35,838 nt of DNA from Selenomonadales bacterium. Lineage in GTDB: Bacteria; Bacillota; Negativicutes; Sporomusales; UBA7701. The translations under genes were made by a program, and so were the position numbers. Location of the stretch: assembly GCA_029975165.1 (NCBI GenBank), contig JARKPR010000051.1:1-35838 (forward strand). The letters run 5' to 3'. Positions 14,911 through 22,151 of the stretch are shown piece after piece (positions within the stretch are counted from its first letter, which is position 1; the number at the start of each line of letters is the position of its first letter). Below the pieces are notes generated by a model. That model was not told the DNA's origin, ran no database searches, and saw nothing but the letters and a program-made list of their open reading frames with translations.

Positions 14911-15972
14911 GTGTCCAAGGAGCTTATGAAGGGGAACGAGGCGATCGGCGAGGCTGCCATCCGCGCCGGCTGCAAGCTGTTTTTCGGCTACCCGATTACC
15001 CCTTCGACCGAGATTGTCGAGTATCTGGCGAAGTATCTCCCCAAGGCGGGCGGCACCGTCCTCCAGGGGGAGGACGAGGTGGCGTCGATCAATATGTGCT
15101 ACGGCGCCGCCACGACGGGGACGCGGGTCATGACCGCCTCTTCCAGCCCGGGGTTCAGCCTCAAGCAGGAGGGGCTTTCGTTCCTGGCGGCGGCCGAGCT
15201 GCCGGTGGTCATCGTGAATGTGAACCGCGTCGGCCCCGGCCTGGGCGGCCTGGGACCGTCGCAGGCCGATTATTTCCAGTGCACCAAGGGCGGCGGCCAC
15301 GGCGGCTACCGCCAGATCGTGCTGGCGCCGTCCAAGGGCCAGGAGCTGTACGATTTCACGCTGGAGGCGTTCGACCTGGCGGATAGGTACCGCACGCCGG
15401 TGGTCATCATGGCCGACGGCTTCCTCGGCCAGATGATGGAGCCGGTGGAACTGAAGAAGCCGGCCCAGGCCGAGCTGCCGGCCAAGGACTGGACGGTGGG
15501 CGGCTGCCGCGGGCGGGCCAAGCGCAAGATCGCCAGCTACGCGCTGACGAACGAGGTGGGCGAGGCCAATAACCTCCATTGGCAGGCCAAGTGGGCGAGG
15601 ATGCAGGATACGCTGCAGCGGTGGGAGTCGTTCCATGCCGAGGATGCGGAGTACCTGATCGTCGGCTTCGGCACGTGCGGCCGCATCGCCAAGAGCACGG
15701 TGCTGGCGGCCCGCAGGCAGGGGCTGAAGGTCGGGCTGATCCGGCCGATCACCTTGTGGCCGTTCCCGGTGAAGGCGTTCGCCGACCTGGGCGGGGTGAA
15801 GGGCATCCTTACCGTGGAGCTGAATTTCGGCCAGATGGTGGAGGATGTGAAGCTGGCGGTAGAGTGCCGCACGCCGGTGTTCTCCCACAACCGCGTGGGC
15901 GGGATGATGCCCAGCGAAGGCGAGATTCTGCGCAAGCTCGGCCAGGTCTTCGGCCTGGCGGTGGAGGTGTAA
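14911..15972 (+). CDS. 2-oxoacid:ferredoxin oxidoreductase, alpha subunit (VorB/KorA type), cluster 1
   Basis: A subunit of about 353 residues that carries the pyrimidine-binding and transketolase-like domains for a thiamine diphosphate enzyme converting a 2-oxoacid and CoA to acyl-CoA, CO2 and reduced ferredoxin. Family motifs include KGNEAIGEAAIRAGC, FFGYPITPSTEIVEYL, LQGEDEVASINMCYGAA and TASSSPGFSLKQEG. The C-terminal part has LIRPITLWPFPVKAF and VELNFGQMVEDVKLAV. The GTG at 14911 is preferred, with GGAGGAG about 8 nt upstream; a GTG at 14902 is too close to it. Ptb/Buk next door point to branched-chain or other non-acetyl 2-oxoacids, as in the VOR group, but 2-oxoglutarate or indolepyruvate-type use cannot be excluded. 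Confidence 0.9.
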   Translation: MSKELMKGNEAIGEAAIRAGCKLFFGYPITPSTEIVEYLAKYLPKAGGTVLQGEDEVASINMCYGAATTGTRVMTASSSPGFSLKQEGLSFLAAAELPVVIVNVNRVGPGLGGLGPSQADYFQCTKGGGHGGYRQIVLAPSKGQELYDFTLEAFDLADRYRTPVVIMADGFLGQMMEPVELKKPAQAELPAKDWTVGGCRGRAKRKIASYALTNEVGEANNLHWQAKWARMQDTLQRWESFHAEDAEYLIVGFGTCGRIAKSTVLAARRQGLKVGLIRPITLWPFPVKAFADLGGVKGILTVELNFGQMVEDVKLAVECRTPVFSHNRVGGMMPSEGEILRKLGQVFGLAVEV

Positions 15973-15978
15973 GAGAGG

Positions 15979-16731
15979 ATGCAAAAAGTATTCGGCCGGC
16001 CCCAGGGCCTTACCGATCTGCCTTTCCACTACTGTCCCGGCTGCACCCACGGCATCGTCCACCGCCTGGTCGGCGAGGTGCTGGAGGAGCTCGACATCAT
16101 CGGCGATACTATCGGCGTGGCGCCGGTGGGCTGCGCCGGTTTCTCGCTCGATTTCTTCGCCTGCGATTTCGTGGGCGCCGCCCACGGGCGCGCCCAGGCG
16201 GTGGCGACGGGCATCAAGCGCGCCCTGCCGGACAAGATCGTATTTACGTACCAGGGCGACGGCGATATCGCCGCCATCGGCACGGCCCACGCCATCCACG
16301 TGGCGGCCCGCGGCGAGAAGATCACCACTATTATGGTTAACAACGCGGTGTTCGGCATGACGGGCGGCCAGATGGCGCCGACGACGATCGGCGGCCAAGT
16401 TACTACTACCAGCCCGTACGGCCGCGACTGCGCCCTGGTGGGGGCGCCGATCGACCTGCCCAAGACGGTGGCGACGCTGAACGGGGCGGTGTATGTGGCC
16501 GCCTGCGCGGTGGATACGCCGAAGAATATCCTGCAGGCCAAGAAGTGCATCAAGAAGGCGTTCCAGGTGCAGCAGAGGGGGCTGGGCTACGCGCTGGTGA
16601 GCGTGCTGTCGACCTGCCCGACCAACTGGGGCCTGTCGCCGGTGGACTGCCTGAAGTGGCTGCAGGAGAATATGATGCCTGTGTACGAGATGGGCGAGCT
16701 GAAGATGACCGAGGAGGTGAAGGCGCTGTGA
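15979..16731 (+). CDS. 2-oxoacid:ferredoxin oxidoreductase, beta (thiamine diphosphate-binding) subunit, cluster 1
   Basis: A 250-residue subunit holding the thiamine diphosphate site. QGDGDIAAIG at about 92-101, followed by MVNNAVFGMTGGQMAPTT, is the GDG-X(about 25)-NN cofactor motif. HYCPGCTHG (about 15-23), the GCAGF segment and STCPTNWG supply cysteines for the Fe-S cluster of this class. It starts 6 nt after the alpha stop, and its TGA overlaps the gamma ATG by one base, so the subunits are translationally coupled. Length agrees with VorA/KorB-type proteins. Confidence 0.92.
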   Translation: MQKVFGRPQGLTDLPFHYCPGCTHGIVHRLVGEVLEELDIIGDTIGVAPVGCAGFSLDFFACDFVGAAHGRAQAVATGIKRALPDKIVFTYQGDGDIAAIGTAHAIHVAARGEKITTIMVNNAVFGMTGGQMAPTTIGGQVTTTSPYGRDCALVGAPIDLPKTVATLNGAVYVAACAVDTPKNILQAKKCIKKAFQVQQRGLGYALVSVLSTCPTNWGLSPVDCLKWLQENMMPVYEMGELKMTEEVKAL

Positions 16732-17258
16732 TGGATAAGATTCTCCTGGCCGGCTTCGGCGGCCAGGGCGTGATGTTCGTCGGCAAGATCCTGACCTACG
16801 CCGGCATGCTGGCCGGGCGCGAGGTGTGCTGGATCCCTTCCTACGGTCCGGAGATGCGCGGCGGCACCGCCAACTGCTCGGTGGTCATTTCCGACGAGGA
16901 GATCCATTCCCCGGTGATCGAGTACGCCGACTGCGGCATCGTCCTCAACCAGCAGTCGTACGAGAAGTTCCTGCCGCGCATCAAACCGGGCGGGACGCTG
17001 GTGGCGAACAGTTCGATCGTCGATACGGCGCAAAAGCGCGACGATATCAATGTCGTCGCCGTCCCGGCCGGGGAGCTGGCCAACGGGCTGGGCAACGCCA
17101 GCCTGGCCAACATGGTCTGCCTGGGGGCGCTGCTGGCTGCGCTGACGACGGTGGATATGGCCGGCGTGGAGAAGGCGGTGGACGCCGTGGTGGGCAAGAA
17201 GAAGCCGGAGCTGTACGAGATCAACCTGGCGGCCGTGCGCAAGGGCGCCGGCAAGTGA
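16731..17258 (+). CDS. 2-oxoacid:ferredoxin oxidoreductase, gamma subunit, cluster 1
   Basis: A 175-residue pyruvate/ketoisovalerate oxidoreductase catalytic-domain protein. The signature GFGGQGVMFVGKIL is at the N-terminus, followed by SYGPEMRGGTANCSVVIS, which contacts the CoA and active-site region in the family. The start ATG overlaps the beta stop. It is shorter than the gamma subunit of cluster 2 (239 residues), which has a C-terminal-half insertion. The stop overlaps the start of the next membrane-protein gene. Confidence 0.92.
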   Translation: MDKILLAGFGGQGVMFVGKILTYAGMLAGREVCWIPSYGPEMRGGTANCSVVISDEEIHSPVIEYADCGIVLNQQSYEKFLPRIKPGGTLVANSSIVDTAQKRDDINVVAVPAGELANGLGNASLANMVCLGALLAALTTVDMAGVEKAVDAVVGKKKPELYEINLAAVRKGAGK

Positions 17259-17935
17259 GGTTGGGGGATTTCCTGTGGCTGGCGGGTCTGGGCGCCGTAG
17301 TGCTCGTGCTGGCGGTGCCCGCGACCCGCGAGCTGTTCGTGCTTTACAGCACGGCGCACCCGTACTGGATGGGGTTCGCGAAGTTCGCCGTGCTGGCCAC
17401 GATGGGCGAGCTGCTGGCGGTGCGGATCACGGGCGGCGGGTGGCGGCGGCCGGACGGCCTGCTGCTGAAGGCCGCGCTGTGGGGTGCGCTCGGGGTGGGC
17501 ATCACGCTGATGTTCACGGTGTTCGCCGCCGGGGTGTCGGCGGCGATCGCCCGGGGGATGCTGCCGGGCGGCTACAGCGCGACGGCGGCGTTCGTGACGG
17601 CTTTGCTGACCAGCACGGTGATGAACGCGGCGTTCGCGCCGACTTTCATGGCGTTCCACCGCATCGCCGATACGTATATCGACTTGGCGGACGGCAAACT
17701 GGCCAACCTGGCGCGGGTCGAGTTGCGCCAGGCGGTGGCGCGGGTGGACTGGCAGGGGTTCGTGGGGTTCGTGGTCCTGCGGACGGTGCCGCTGTTCTGG
17801 ATCCCGGCCCATACGGCGACTTTCCTGCTGCCGTCGGAGTACCGCGTGCTGATGGCGGCGGTGCTGTCGATCGCGCTGGGGGCGATACTGGCGTTCGCCA
17901 AGCGTCGTTCGCCGGCGATCAGGAGAATAAAGTGA
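17255..17935 (+). CDS. Uncharacterised multi-pass membrane protein at the end of the oxidoreductase operon
   Basis: A 226-residue hydrophobic protein with about five or six membrane segments: roughly 8-24, 44-58, 72-96, 112-130, 165-185 and 195-215. Polar stretches between them include LADGKLANLARVELRQAV. I recognise no transporter or enzyme family, although the layout is faintly like small Mpv17-type proteins. The GTG at 17255 overlaps the gamma-subunit stop by three bases, so it is translated with the oxidoreductase. A role in moving substrate, product or CO2/acid is possible but unsupported by motifs. The gene ends directly at a strong hairpin. Confidence 0.75.
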   Translation: MRLGDFLWLAGLGAVVLVLAVPATRELFVLYSTAHPYWMGFAKFAVLATMGELLAVRITGGGWRRPDGLLLKAALWGALGVGITLMFTVFAAGVSAAIARGMLPGGYSATAAFVTALLTSTVMNAAFAPTFMAFHRIADTYIDLADGKLANLARVELRQAVARVDWQGFVGFVVLRTVPLFWIPAHTATFLLPSEYRVLMAAVLSIALGAILAFAKRRSPAIRRIK

Positions 17936-17963
17936 GAGGCCGCACTACGAATAGTGCGGCCTC
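17936..17963. terminator. Bidirectional terminator-like hairpin between convergent genes
   Basis: GAGGCCGCACTA pairs perfectly with TAGTGCGGCCTC around a CGAA loop, between the stop of the + strand membrane-protein gene and the minus-strand Cys-X-Pro gene. No strong U-tract on the + side; on the minus side CACTTTATT follows. Confidence 0.7.
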
Positions 17964-17981
17964 TGGCCGTAAGGGGGGCGT

Positions 17982-18449
17982 TTAACCAGGGGGGAAGCAC
18001 TGCGGGCCGCAGGGGGGGGAACAGGGAACGCGCGGCCGGCAGTGGGGATTGCAGCCTGTGCTGGGGTTGCAGGCGGTGTTGGGGTTGCAGCGCGGGCGAC
18101 AAGAGGGATTGCAGTTGGGGTTGCAGGCAGTGTTGGGGTTGCAGCGCGGGCGGCAGTTGGGGTTGCAGTTAGGGTTGCAGTTGGGGTTGCAGCGCGGGCG
18201 GCAGAAGCGGGGCCGGCAGACAGGGAAGCAGGTGGTGGGGGGGCAGAAGGGCCGGCAGTTGGGGTTGCAGCCGGGCGGCGGGCAGGCCGGGTTGCAGCGC
18301 GGCTGGCAGTTGGGGTAGCAGGGGGTGCCGGTGGGTGGACAGCCTATGACAGCCGGCCGCTCGTCGTCGTCGTCCCATTCGCTGTCCCAGTCGTTCATTT
18401 CCGGGGCTTCCCATTTGGGGCGGTTAAGTTTTTCTTCTTCGTCGGCCAT
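17982..18449 (-). CDS. Cys-X-Pro repeat protein, candidate RiPP precursor or structural protein
   Basis: A 155-residue protein in two parts. Residues 1-36 are acidic with several Trp (WDSEWDDDDE near 21-30) and no Cys. Residues 37-155 contain 26 cysteines, and every one is followed by any residue and then proline. Most repeats are four residues (CNPN, CRPR, CNPS, CNPH); an 18-residue unit ending CRPR is partly duplicated. There is no signal peptide or membrane segment. It begins 6 nt after the stop of a radical SAM/SPASM gene, whose last codons contain its ribosome site (GGGAGGAA), so the two are coupled. An acidic leader plus a repetitive Cys core beside a radical SAM enzyme suggests a modified peptide. 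A spore-coat or metal-binding protein is the alternative. I know of no named family with this repeat. Confidence 0.8.
   Translation of the reverse strand: MADEEEKLNRPKWEAPEMNDWDSEWDDDDERPAVIGCPPTGTPCYPNCQPRCNPACPPPGCNPNCRPFCPPTTCFPVCRPRFCRPRCNPNCNPNCNPNCRPRCNPNTACNPNCNPSCRPRCNPNTACNPSTGCNPHCRPRVPCSPPCGPQCFPPG
18063..18200. repeat. Tandem DNA repeats within the Cys-X-Pro gene
   Basis: GGGTTGCAG-type 12-bp units recur (each encodes Cys-Asn-Pro-Asn on the minus strand). They are organised in a higher-order unit of 54 bp: TTGCAGGC at 18067 recurs at 18121, encoding an 18-residue block. The repeats suggest length change by slippage or unequal exchange. Confidence 0.75.
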
Positions 18450-18455
18450 GTAAGT

Positions 18456-19691
18456 TCATTCCTCCCATTTTCCCGTGTAGGGGTTATACGGGCAGTCCAC
18501 CGAACAGGCCAGCCAGCGTTTGGCGGCGTCCGAGCCCTGCGCCAGCGGCCGGCAGTCGGTGCAGGCGTAGCGGTATTCGCAGTCTTTGCATTTGTCGACC
18601 TGGTCCTTGGTGGTGTGCCAGCACTGCTGAAGGCGCTGCCCGTTAAGTACGTCCGCGAGGGGGGTGGCCAGTATGTTGCCGCAGATTTCGCCGCGGGCGA
18701 AGATGCAGGGGATGACGTCGCCGGCGGCGGTGACGGCGATTTTGCCGTGGAGGCAGCTGTGGCAGCTGTGGGCGCGGGCGAAGGTTTCGGGGTCAGTGTA
18801 GAAGGGGGGACGGATGGGCGGTTTGGCGTAGGCGGCCGGCAGGAGATCTTTGTCGTCGCCGCGGCCGGTGGGGCGGACGACGTCGGGCGGGGTGACTTCG
18901 ACGCCCAGCCTGGCGCACAGGTCCATGATGTTTTTGGCTTCGTGCTCGTTGGCTTTCATGACGATGGAGGCGATGCGCAGGGGGATGCCAGTGGCGAGGA
19001 TCTTTTCCACGGCGCCCATGGTGGCGGCGAAGCTGCCGGGGTTCAGGGTGACGCGGTCGTGGACGGTGGCGTTGTCGGCGTAGATGGTGGTGGCGATGTT
19101 GACGTTGTGCTTTTTGCAGAAGGCGACGCAGTCGTCGTCGACGAGGGTGGCGTTGGTGAAGATCTCGATGAATTCGTAGCCTTCGGCGGAGGCCTTTTCC
19201 ACGAGCTCCCGCCAGCGGGGGTAGAGGAGGGGCTCGCCGCCGATGAGCTGGATGGCGGCGGCGCCGGCGGCGCGGGCTTCGCCGATAAGAGAAAGCCACC
19301 TTTCGTGGGGCACGGCGTCGCTGTCGGCGCAGGGGCCGCTGGTGGCGTAGCAGTGGAGGCATCGGTTGTTGCAAGCGGCGGTGATCTCGAGCCAGAGGAA
19401 GTTGAGCTTGGGCGGCTCTTCGTCCGGGGCGCCGGCTTTGGCGGGGGTCGGCTCGGTTAGGTATAAGGAGCCGAGGCCCATGCCGGTGAGGCGGTGGAGG
19501 AAGTCGACGAAGGTTTTGTCTTCGGGGGCCTGTATGTCGAGGATGTCCTCCAGGGGACTCTGTTCGCAGGCGAGGAGGAGCTGGAGGGCGCCTTGATTTA
19601 CGGACAGGACTTTGCCTGTCTGGAGGTTGTAGATGGCGCCGCGGCTGGCACCGGCGACCAGCCGGCAGTATTCCTGGAGCCGGTAGTACAA
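18456..19691 (-). CDS. Radical SAM/SPASM protein, candidate peptide maturase
   Basis: About 411 residues. The radical SAM motif CNNRCLHC (cysteines at about 107, 111, 114) binds the cluster that cleaves S-adenosylmethionine. IGGEPLL, TNATLVDD and IYADNATVHDRV follow in the usual barrel order. The C-terminal SPASM region supplies auxiliary cluster ligands: SCHSCLHGKIAVTAAGDVIPC, then CKDCEYRYACTDC and ACSVDC. The first 85 residues (YNLQTGKVLSVN, then GALQLLLACEQSP) resemble a PqqD-like peptide-recognition domain, an inference from pattern. The TTG at 19691 is preferred: AAAGGGGGG lies about 5 nt before it, while an ATG at 19721 falls inside a TATTAT -10-like element. The next gene encodes the Cys-X-Pro repeat protein. 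AnSME-like or other SPASM roles are possible. Confidence 0.88.
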   Translation of the reverse strand: MYYRLQEYCRLVAGASRGAIYNLQTGKVLSVNQGALQLLLACEQSPLEDILDIQAPEDKTFVDFLHRLTGMGLGSLYLTEPTPAKAGAPDEEPPKLNFLWLEITAACNNRCLHCYATSGPCADSDAVPHERWLSLIGEARAAGAAAIQLIGGEPLLYPRWRELVEKASAEGYEFIEIFTNATLVDDDCVAFCKKHNVNIATTIYADNATVHDRVTLNPGSFAATMGAVEKILATGIPLRIASIVMKANEHEAKNIMDLCARLGVEVTPPDVVRPTGRGDDKDLLPAAYAKPPIRPPFYTDPETFARAHSCHSCLHGKIAVTAAGDVIPCIFARGEICGNILATPLADVLNGQRLQQCWHTTKDQVDKCKDCEYRYACTDCRPLAQGSDAAKRWLACSVDCPYNPYTGKWEE

Positions 19692-19807
19692 AAAAATCCC
19701 CCCTTTGCATGTTTGGTACATAATATGCTACCCGTATCCCCTGTGTGCATCGGGGCGCCGGGGGAGGCGCGGGGCGGGGGCGGGAGAATTTTCTGCCGGC
19801 GGCGCTG

Positions 19808-19836
19808 TTGACAGGCCGGGAAAAATCCGCTATAAT
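19808..19836 (+). promoter_or_regulatory. Consensus sigma-A promoter of tRNA-Gly
   Basis: TTGACA (19808-19813), exactly 17 bp, then TATAAT (19831-19836). All twelve consensus bases match. The tRNA begins 20 bp further on. Confidence 0.93.
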
Positions 19837-19855
19837 AACCCTTGTCCCGAAACGC

Positions 19856-19930
19856 GCGGAAGTAGCTCAGTGGTAGAGCATCGCCTTGCCAAGGCGGGGG
19901 TCGCGAGTTCGAATCTCGTTTTCCGCTCCA
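19856..19930 (+). tRNA. tRNA-Gly (anticodon GCC)
   Basis: A full cloverleaf with encoded CCA. Acceptor GCGGAAG pairs with TTTCCGC (one G-U), followed by the D arm (GCTC/GAGC), the anticodon arm with loop TTGCCAA giving GCC, the T arm with TTCGAAT, discriminator T and CCA at 19928-19930. It reads glycine GGC/GGU codons. Confidence 0.97.
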
Positions 19931-19942
19931 CAGGAATGAAGG

Positions 19943-19974
19943 AAACCCCCGGATGGAAAATCCGGGGGTTTCTC
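19943..19974 (+). terminator. Terminator of tRNA-Gly
   Basis: AAACCCCCGGAT (19943-19954) pairs with ATCCGGGGGTTT (19960-19971), followed by TCTCT, 12 bp after the tRNA. Confidence 0.85.
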
Positions 19975-20070
19975 TGCCGTATATGCCGCGTTCGGCGGCG
20001 ATCCGGACGGCCCGCCGCAGGCGAAGCGGACTGGCGCCGCAGGGGGCATTTCTGAACGGCGGTAACTGTC

Positions 20071-20105
20071 TTGATTTTTGGGTAATAATTATGTTATCAT
20101 ATAAT
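20071..20105 (+). promoter_or_regulatory. Candidate promoter of the tig gene
   Basis: TTGATT (20071-20076), then after 17 bp TTATCA (20094-20099), directly followed by TATAAT (20100-20105). Either hexamer could be the -10. The AT-rich patch contrasts with GC-rich flanks. Confidence 0.5.
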
Positions 20106-20191
20106 TCATGGCATAAATGTCGGGAATTTTCCCCCGATGGTAATACTAAGCCTGAATTACATAATTAAATAAGGGAGGATGCAACGCGTCT

Positions 20192-21481
20192 ATGAAAGTT
20201 ACCGCAGAGAAGATCGATGCCCATAAAGTCGTACTGGAGCTTGAGGTTCCGCAGCCCGAGGTGGCCAAGGCGGTGGACAGGGCTTATCATAAACTGGCCG
20301 CGCAGGTGAACATTCCCGGGTTCCGCAAGGGGAAGGCGCCCCGCAAGATTCTGGAGATGCGCCTGGGCAAGCAGGCGCTGCTGGACGAGGCGTTCGAGAT
20401 GCTGGCGACGCCGGCGTACGCGAAGGCGCTCGACGAGCAGAGTATCGAGCCTGTGACCCGTCCGGAGATCGAGGTGGTCACGTTCGAGGAGGATAAGCCG
20501 CTGGTGTTCAAGGCCACGGTCGTCGCCAAGCCGGAGATCGAGCTGGGCGAGTACAAGGGCCTGAAGGTGGCGAAGCCGGCGGTGACGATCGGCGAGGAGG
20601 ACATCAGCAGGCAGCTGACCAATTTGCAGAACCGCCACGCGAAGATGGTGGTGGCCGAGGATGCCGCCCTGGAGAAGGGCGATTTCGCGATCATCGATTT
20701 CCAGGGCACTATCGACGGTGTGCCGTTCGAGGGCGGCGAAGGCAAGGGTTATCCGCTGGAGATCGGCTCGGGCAGTTTCATTCCCGGCTTCGAGGAGCAG
20801 CTGATCGGCGCCAAGGCCGGCGAGGAGCGCCTGGTGACGGTGACGTTCCCGGCCGATTATCACGCGAAGGAGCTGGCCGGCAAGGAGGCGGATTTCGCGG
20901 TGAAGATCGAGGATGTCAAGCGCAAGGAAGTGCCTGCCATCGACGACGACTTCGCCAAGGAGGTCGGCGAATTTAACAGCGTGGAGGAATTAAAGGCTGA
21001 CATAGAGAATAGGTTAAAACAGGCCGCAGCCGACAAGGCGGACCGCGATTTCCGCCAGAACGCGGTCAAGGCGGCGGCCGACAATTGCACGGTCGATATC
21101 CCGACGGTGATGATCGAGAGTGAGATCGACAATATGCTGCGGGAGATGGATATCAGCCTCCAGAACCGCGGCTTGAGCCTGGCGCAGTATCTTGAGGCCA
21201 CGAAGACGGATATAGCGACGATGCGGGCCGGTTACCGCGAGTCGGCGGCCGCGAGCGTGAAGACGGACCTGATGCTGGCGGCGATCGCCAAGGCCGAGAA
21301 GGTGGAGGCGACGCCGGAGGACCTGGATAACGAGGTGGCCGCGATGGCCGCCGGTTATAAGGCCCCGGTGGAGGAGGTCAAGAAGATCATTCTTGCCGAA
21401 GGCAGGCTGGATGCGCTGGCCCGTTCGGTGGTCCGCAAGAAGGCGGCGCAACTTGTGGTCGATAGCGCGGTGGCCGAATAA
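20192..21481 (+). CDS. tig: Trigger factor, ribosome-associated chaperone and peptidyl-prolyl isomerase
   Basis: A 429-residue protein of normal trigger-factor length and three-domain order. The N-terminal ribosome-docking domain has the signature GFRKGKAP at 43-50. A middle FKBP-type isomerase domain (about 160-245) includes FEGGEGKGYPLEIGSGSFIPGFEEQLIGAKAGEE in short form, with the surrounding acidic pattern. A long helical C-terminal chaperone domain follows. It binds nascent chains at the ribosome exit. The ATG at 20192 begins the conserved MKVTAEK; the AAGGGAGG ribosome site is rather far (about 13 nt). It lies ahead of clpP and clpX, the standard Firmicute arrangement. Confidence 0.96.
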   Translation: MKVTAEKIDAHKVVLELEVPQPEVAKAVDRAYHKLAAQVNIPGFRKGKAPRKILEMRLGKQALLDEAFEMLATPAYAKALDEQSIEPVTRPEIEVVTFEEDKPLVFKATVVAKPEIELGEYKGLKVAKPAVTIGEEDISRQLTNLQNRHAKMVVAEDAALEKGDFAIIDFQGTIDGVPFEGGEGKGYPLEIGSGSFIPGFEEQLIGAKAGEERLVTVTFPADYHAKELAGKEADFAVKIEDVKRKEVPAIDDDFAKEVGEFNSVEELKADIENRLKQAAADKADRDFRQNAVKAAADNCTVDIPTVMIESEIDNMLREMDISLQNRGLSLAQYLEATKTDIATMRAGYRESAAASVKTDLMLAAIAKAEKVEATPEDLDNEVAAMAAGYKAPVEEVKKIILAEGRLDALARSVVRKKAAQLVVDSAVAE

Positions 21482-21539
21482 CATCCCGCCCCGCTATGTA
21501 ATAATATAGAGTGAAAATATGGATACCGAGGTGTGTATG

Positions 21540-22127
21540 ATGAATTTTGTCCCGATAGTTGTCGAGCAGAATAACCGCGGCGAGCGGGCTTACGATATAT
21601 ATTCCCGTCTTTTGAAGGACAGGATCGTTTTCATCGGCGGCCCGATCGACGATACGGTGGCGAATCTGGTTATCGCCCAGTTGCTTTTTCTGGAGTCCGA
21701 GGATCCCGACAAGGATATTCATTTGTATATCAACAGCCCGGGCGGCGTCGTGACTGCCGGCCTGGCAATTTATGATACGATGCAGCATGTGAAGCCGGAT
21801 GTGTCGACGATTTGCATCGGCCTGGCGGCCAGCGCCGCGGCCCTGCTGCTGTCGGCCGGCGCGAAGGGCAAGCGCTATGCTTTGCCGTACGCGCGGGTGA
21901 TGATCCATCAGCCGCACGGGGGCGCCCAGGGGCAAGCTACCGATATCGAGATCCATGCCCGGGAGATCCTGCGTCTGCGGGAGATCGGCAACGAGATTCT
22001 CGCCCGCCACACCGGCCAGCCGATGGAGAAGGTTCAGCACGATGTGGAACGGGATTTCTTCATGTCCAGCGAAGAGGCGAAAGAATACGGCATCATCGAT
22101 TCGGTGATGGTCCAGCGCCGCAAGTAA
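21540..22127 (+). CDS. clpP: ATP-dependent Clp protease proteolytic subunit ClpP
   Basis: A 195-residue serine peptidase of usual length that forms the two-ring proteolytic chamber served by ClpX or other Clp ATPases. The catalytic triad is visible: S98 in GLAASAA, H123 in MIHQP and D172 in ERDFFM. The N-terminal VPIVVEQ and [12 protein letters not shown] are typical. The ATG at 21540 lies 8 nt after GAGG; in-frame ATGs at 21519 and 21537 are less well placed. It is 24 nt ahead of clpX. Confidence 0.97.
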   Translation: MNFVPIVVEQNNRGERAYDIYSRLLKDRIVFIGGPIDDTVANLVIAQLLFLESEDPDKDIHLYINSPGGVVTAGLAIYDTMQHVKPDVSTICIGLAASAAALLLSAGAKGKRYALPYARVMIHQPHGGAQGQATDIEIHAREILRLREIGNEILARHTGQPMEKVQHDVERDFFMSSEEAKEYGIIDSVMVQRRK

Positions 22128-22151
22128 ATTCCCAGGTAAAGGGGTGTTGTG

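Noticed and set aside
18042-18320. CRISPR-like regular repeats
   Set aside because: The 12-bp periodicity is coding (Cys-Asn-Pro-Asn on the minus strand), with no spacers of constant length and no cas genes.
19705-20055. ORFs on both strands over tRNA-Gly
   Set aside because: SSSVVEHRLAKAG-like and NEIRTRDPRLGKA-like text is the standard artefact of translating tRNA genes; there is no ribosome site.
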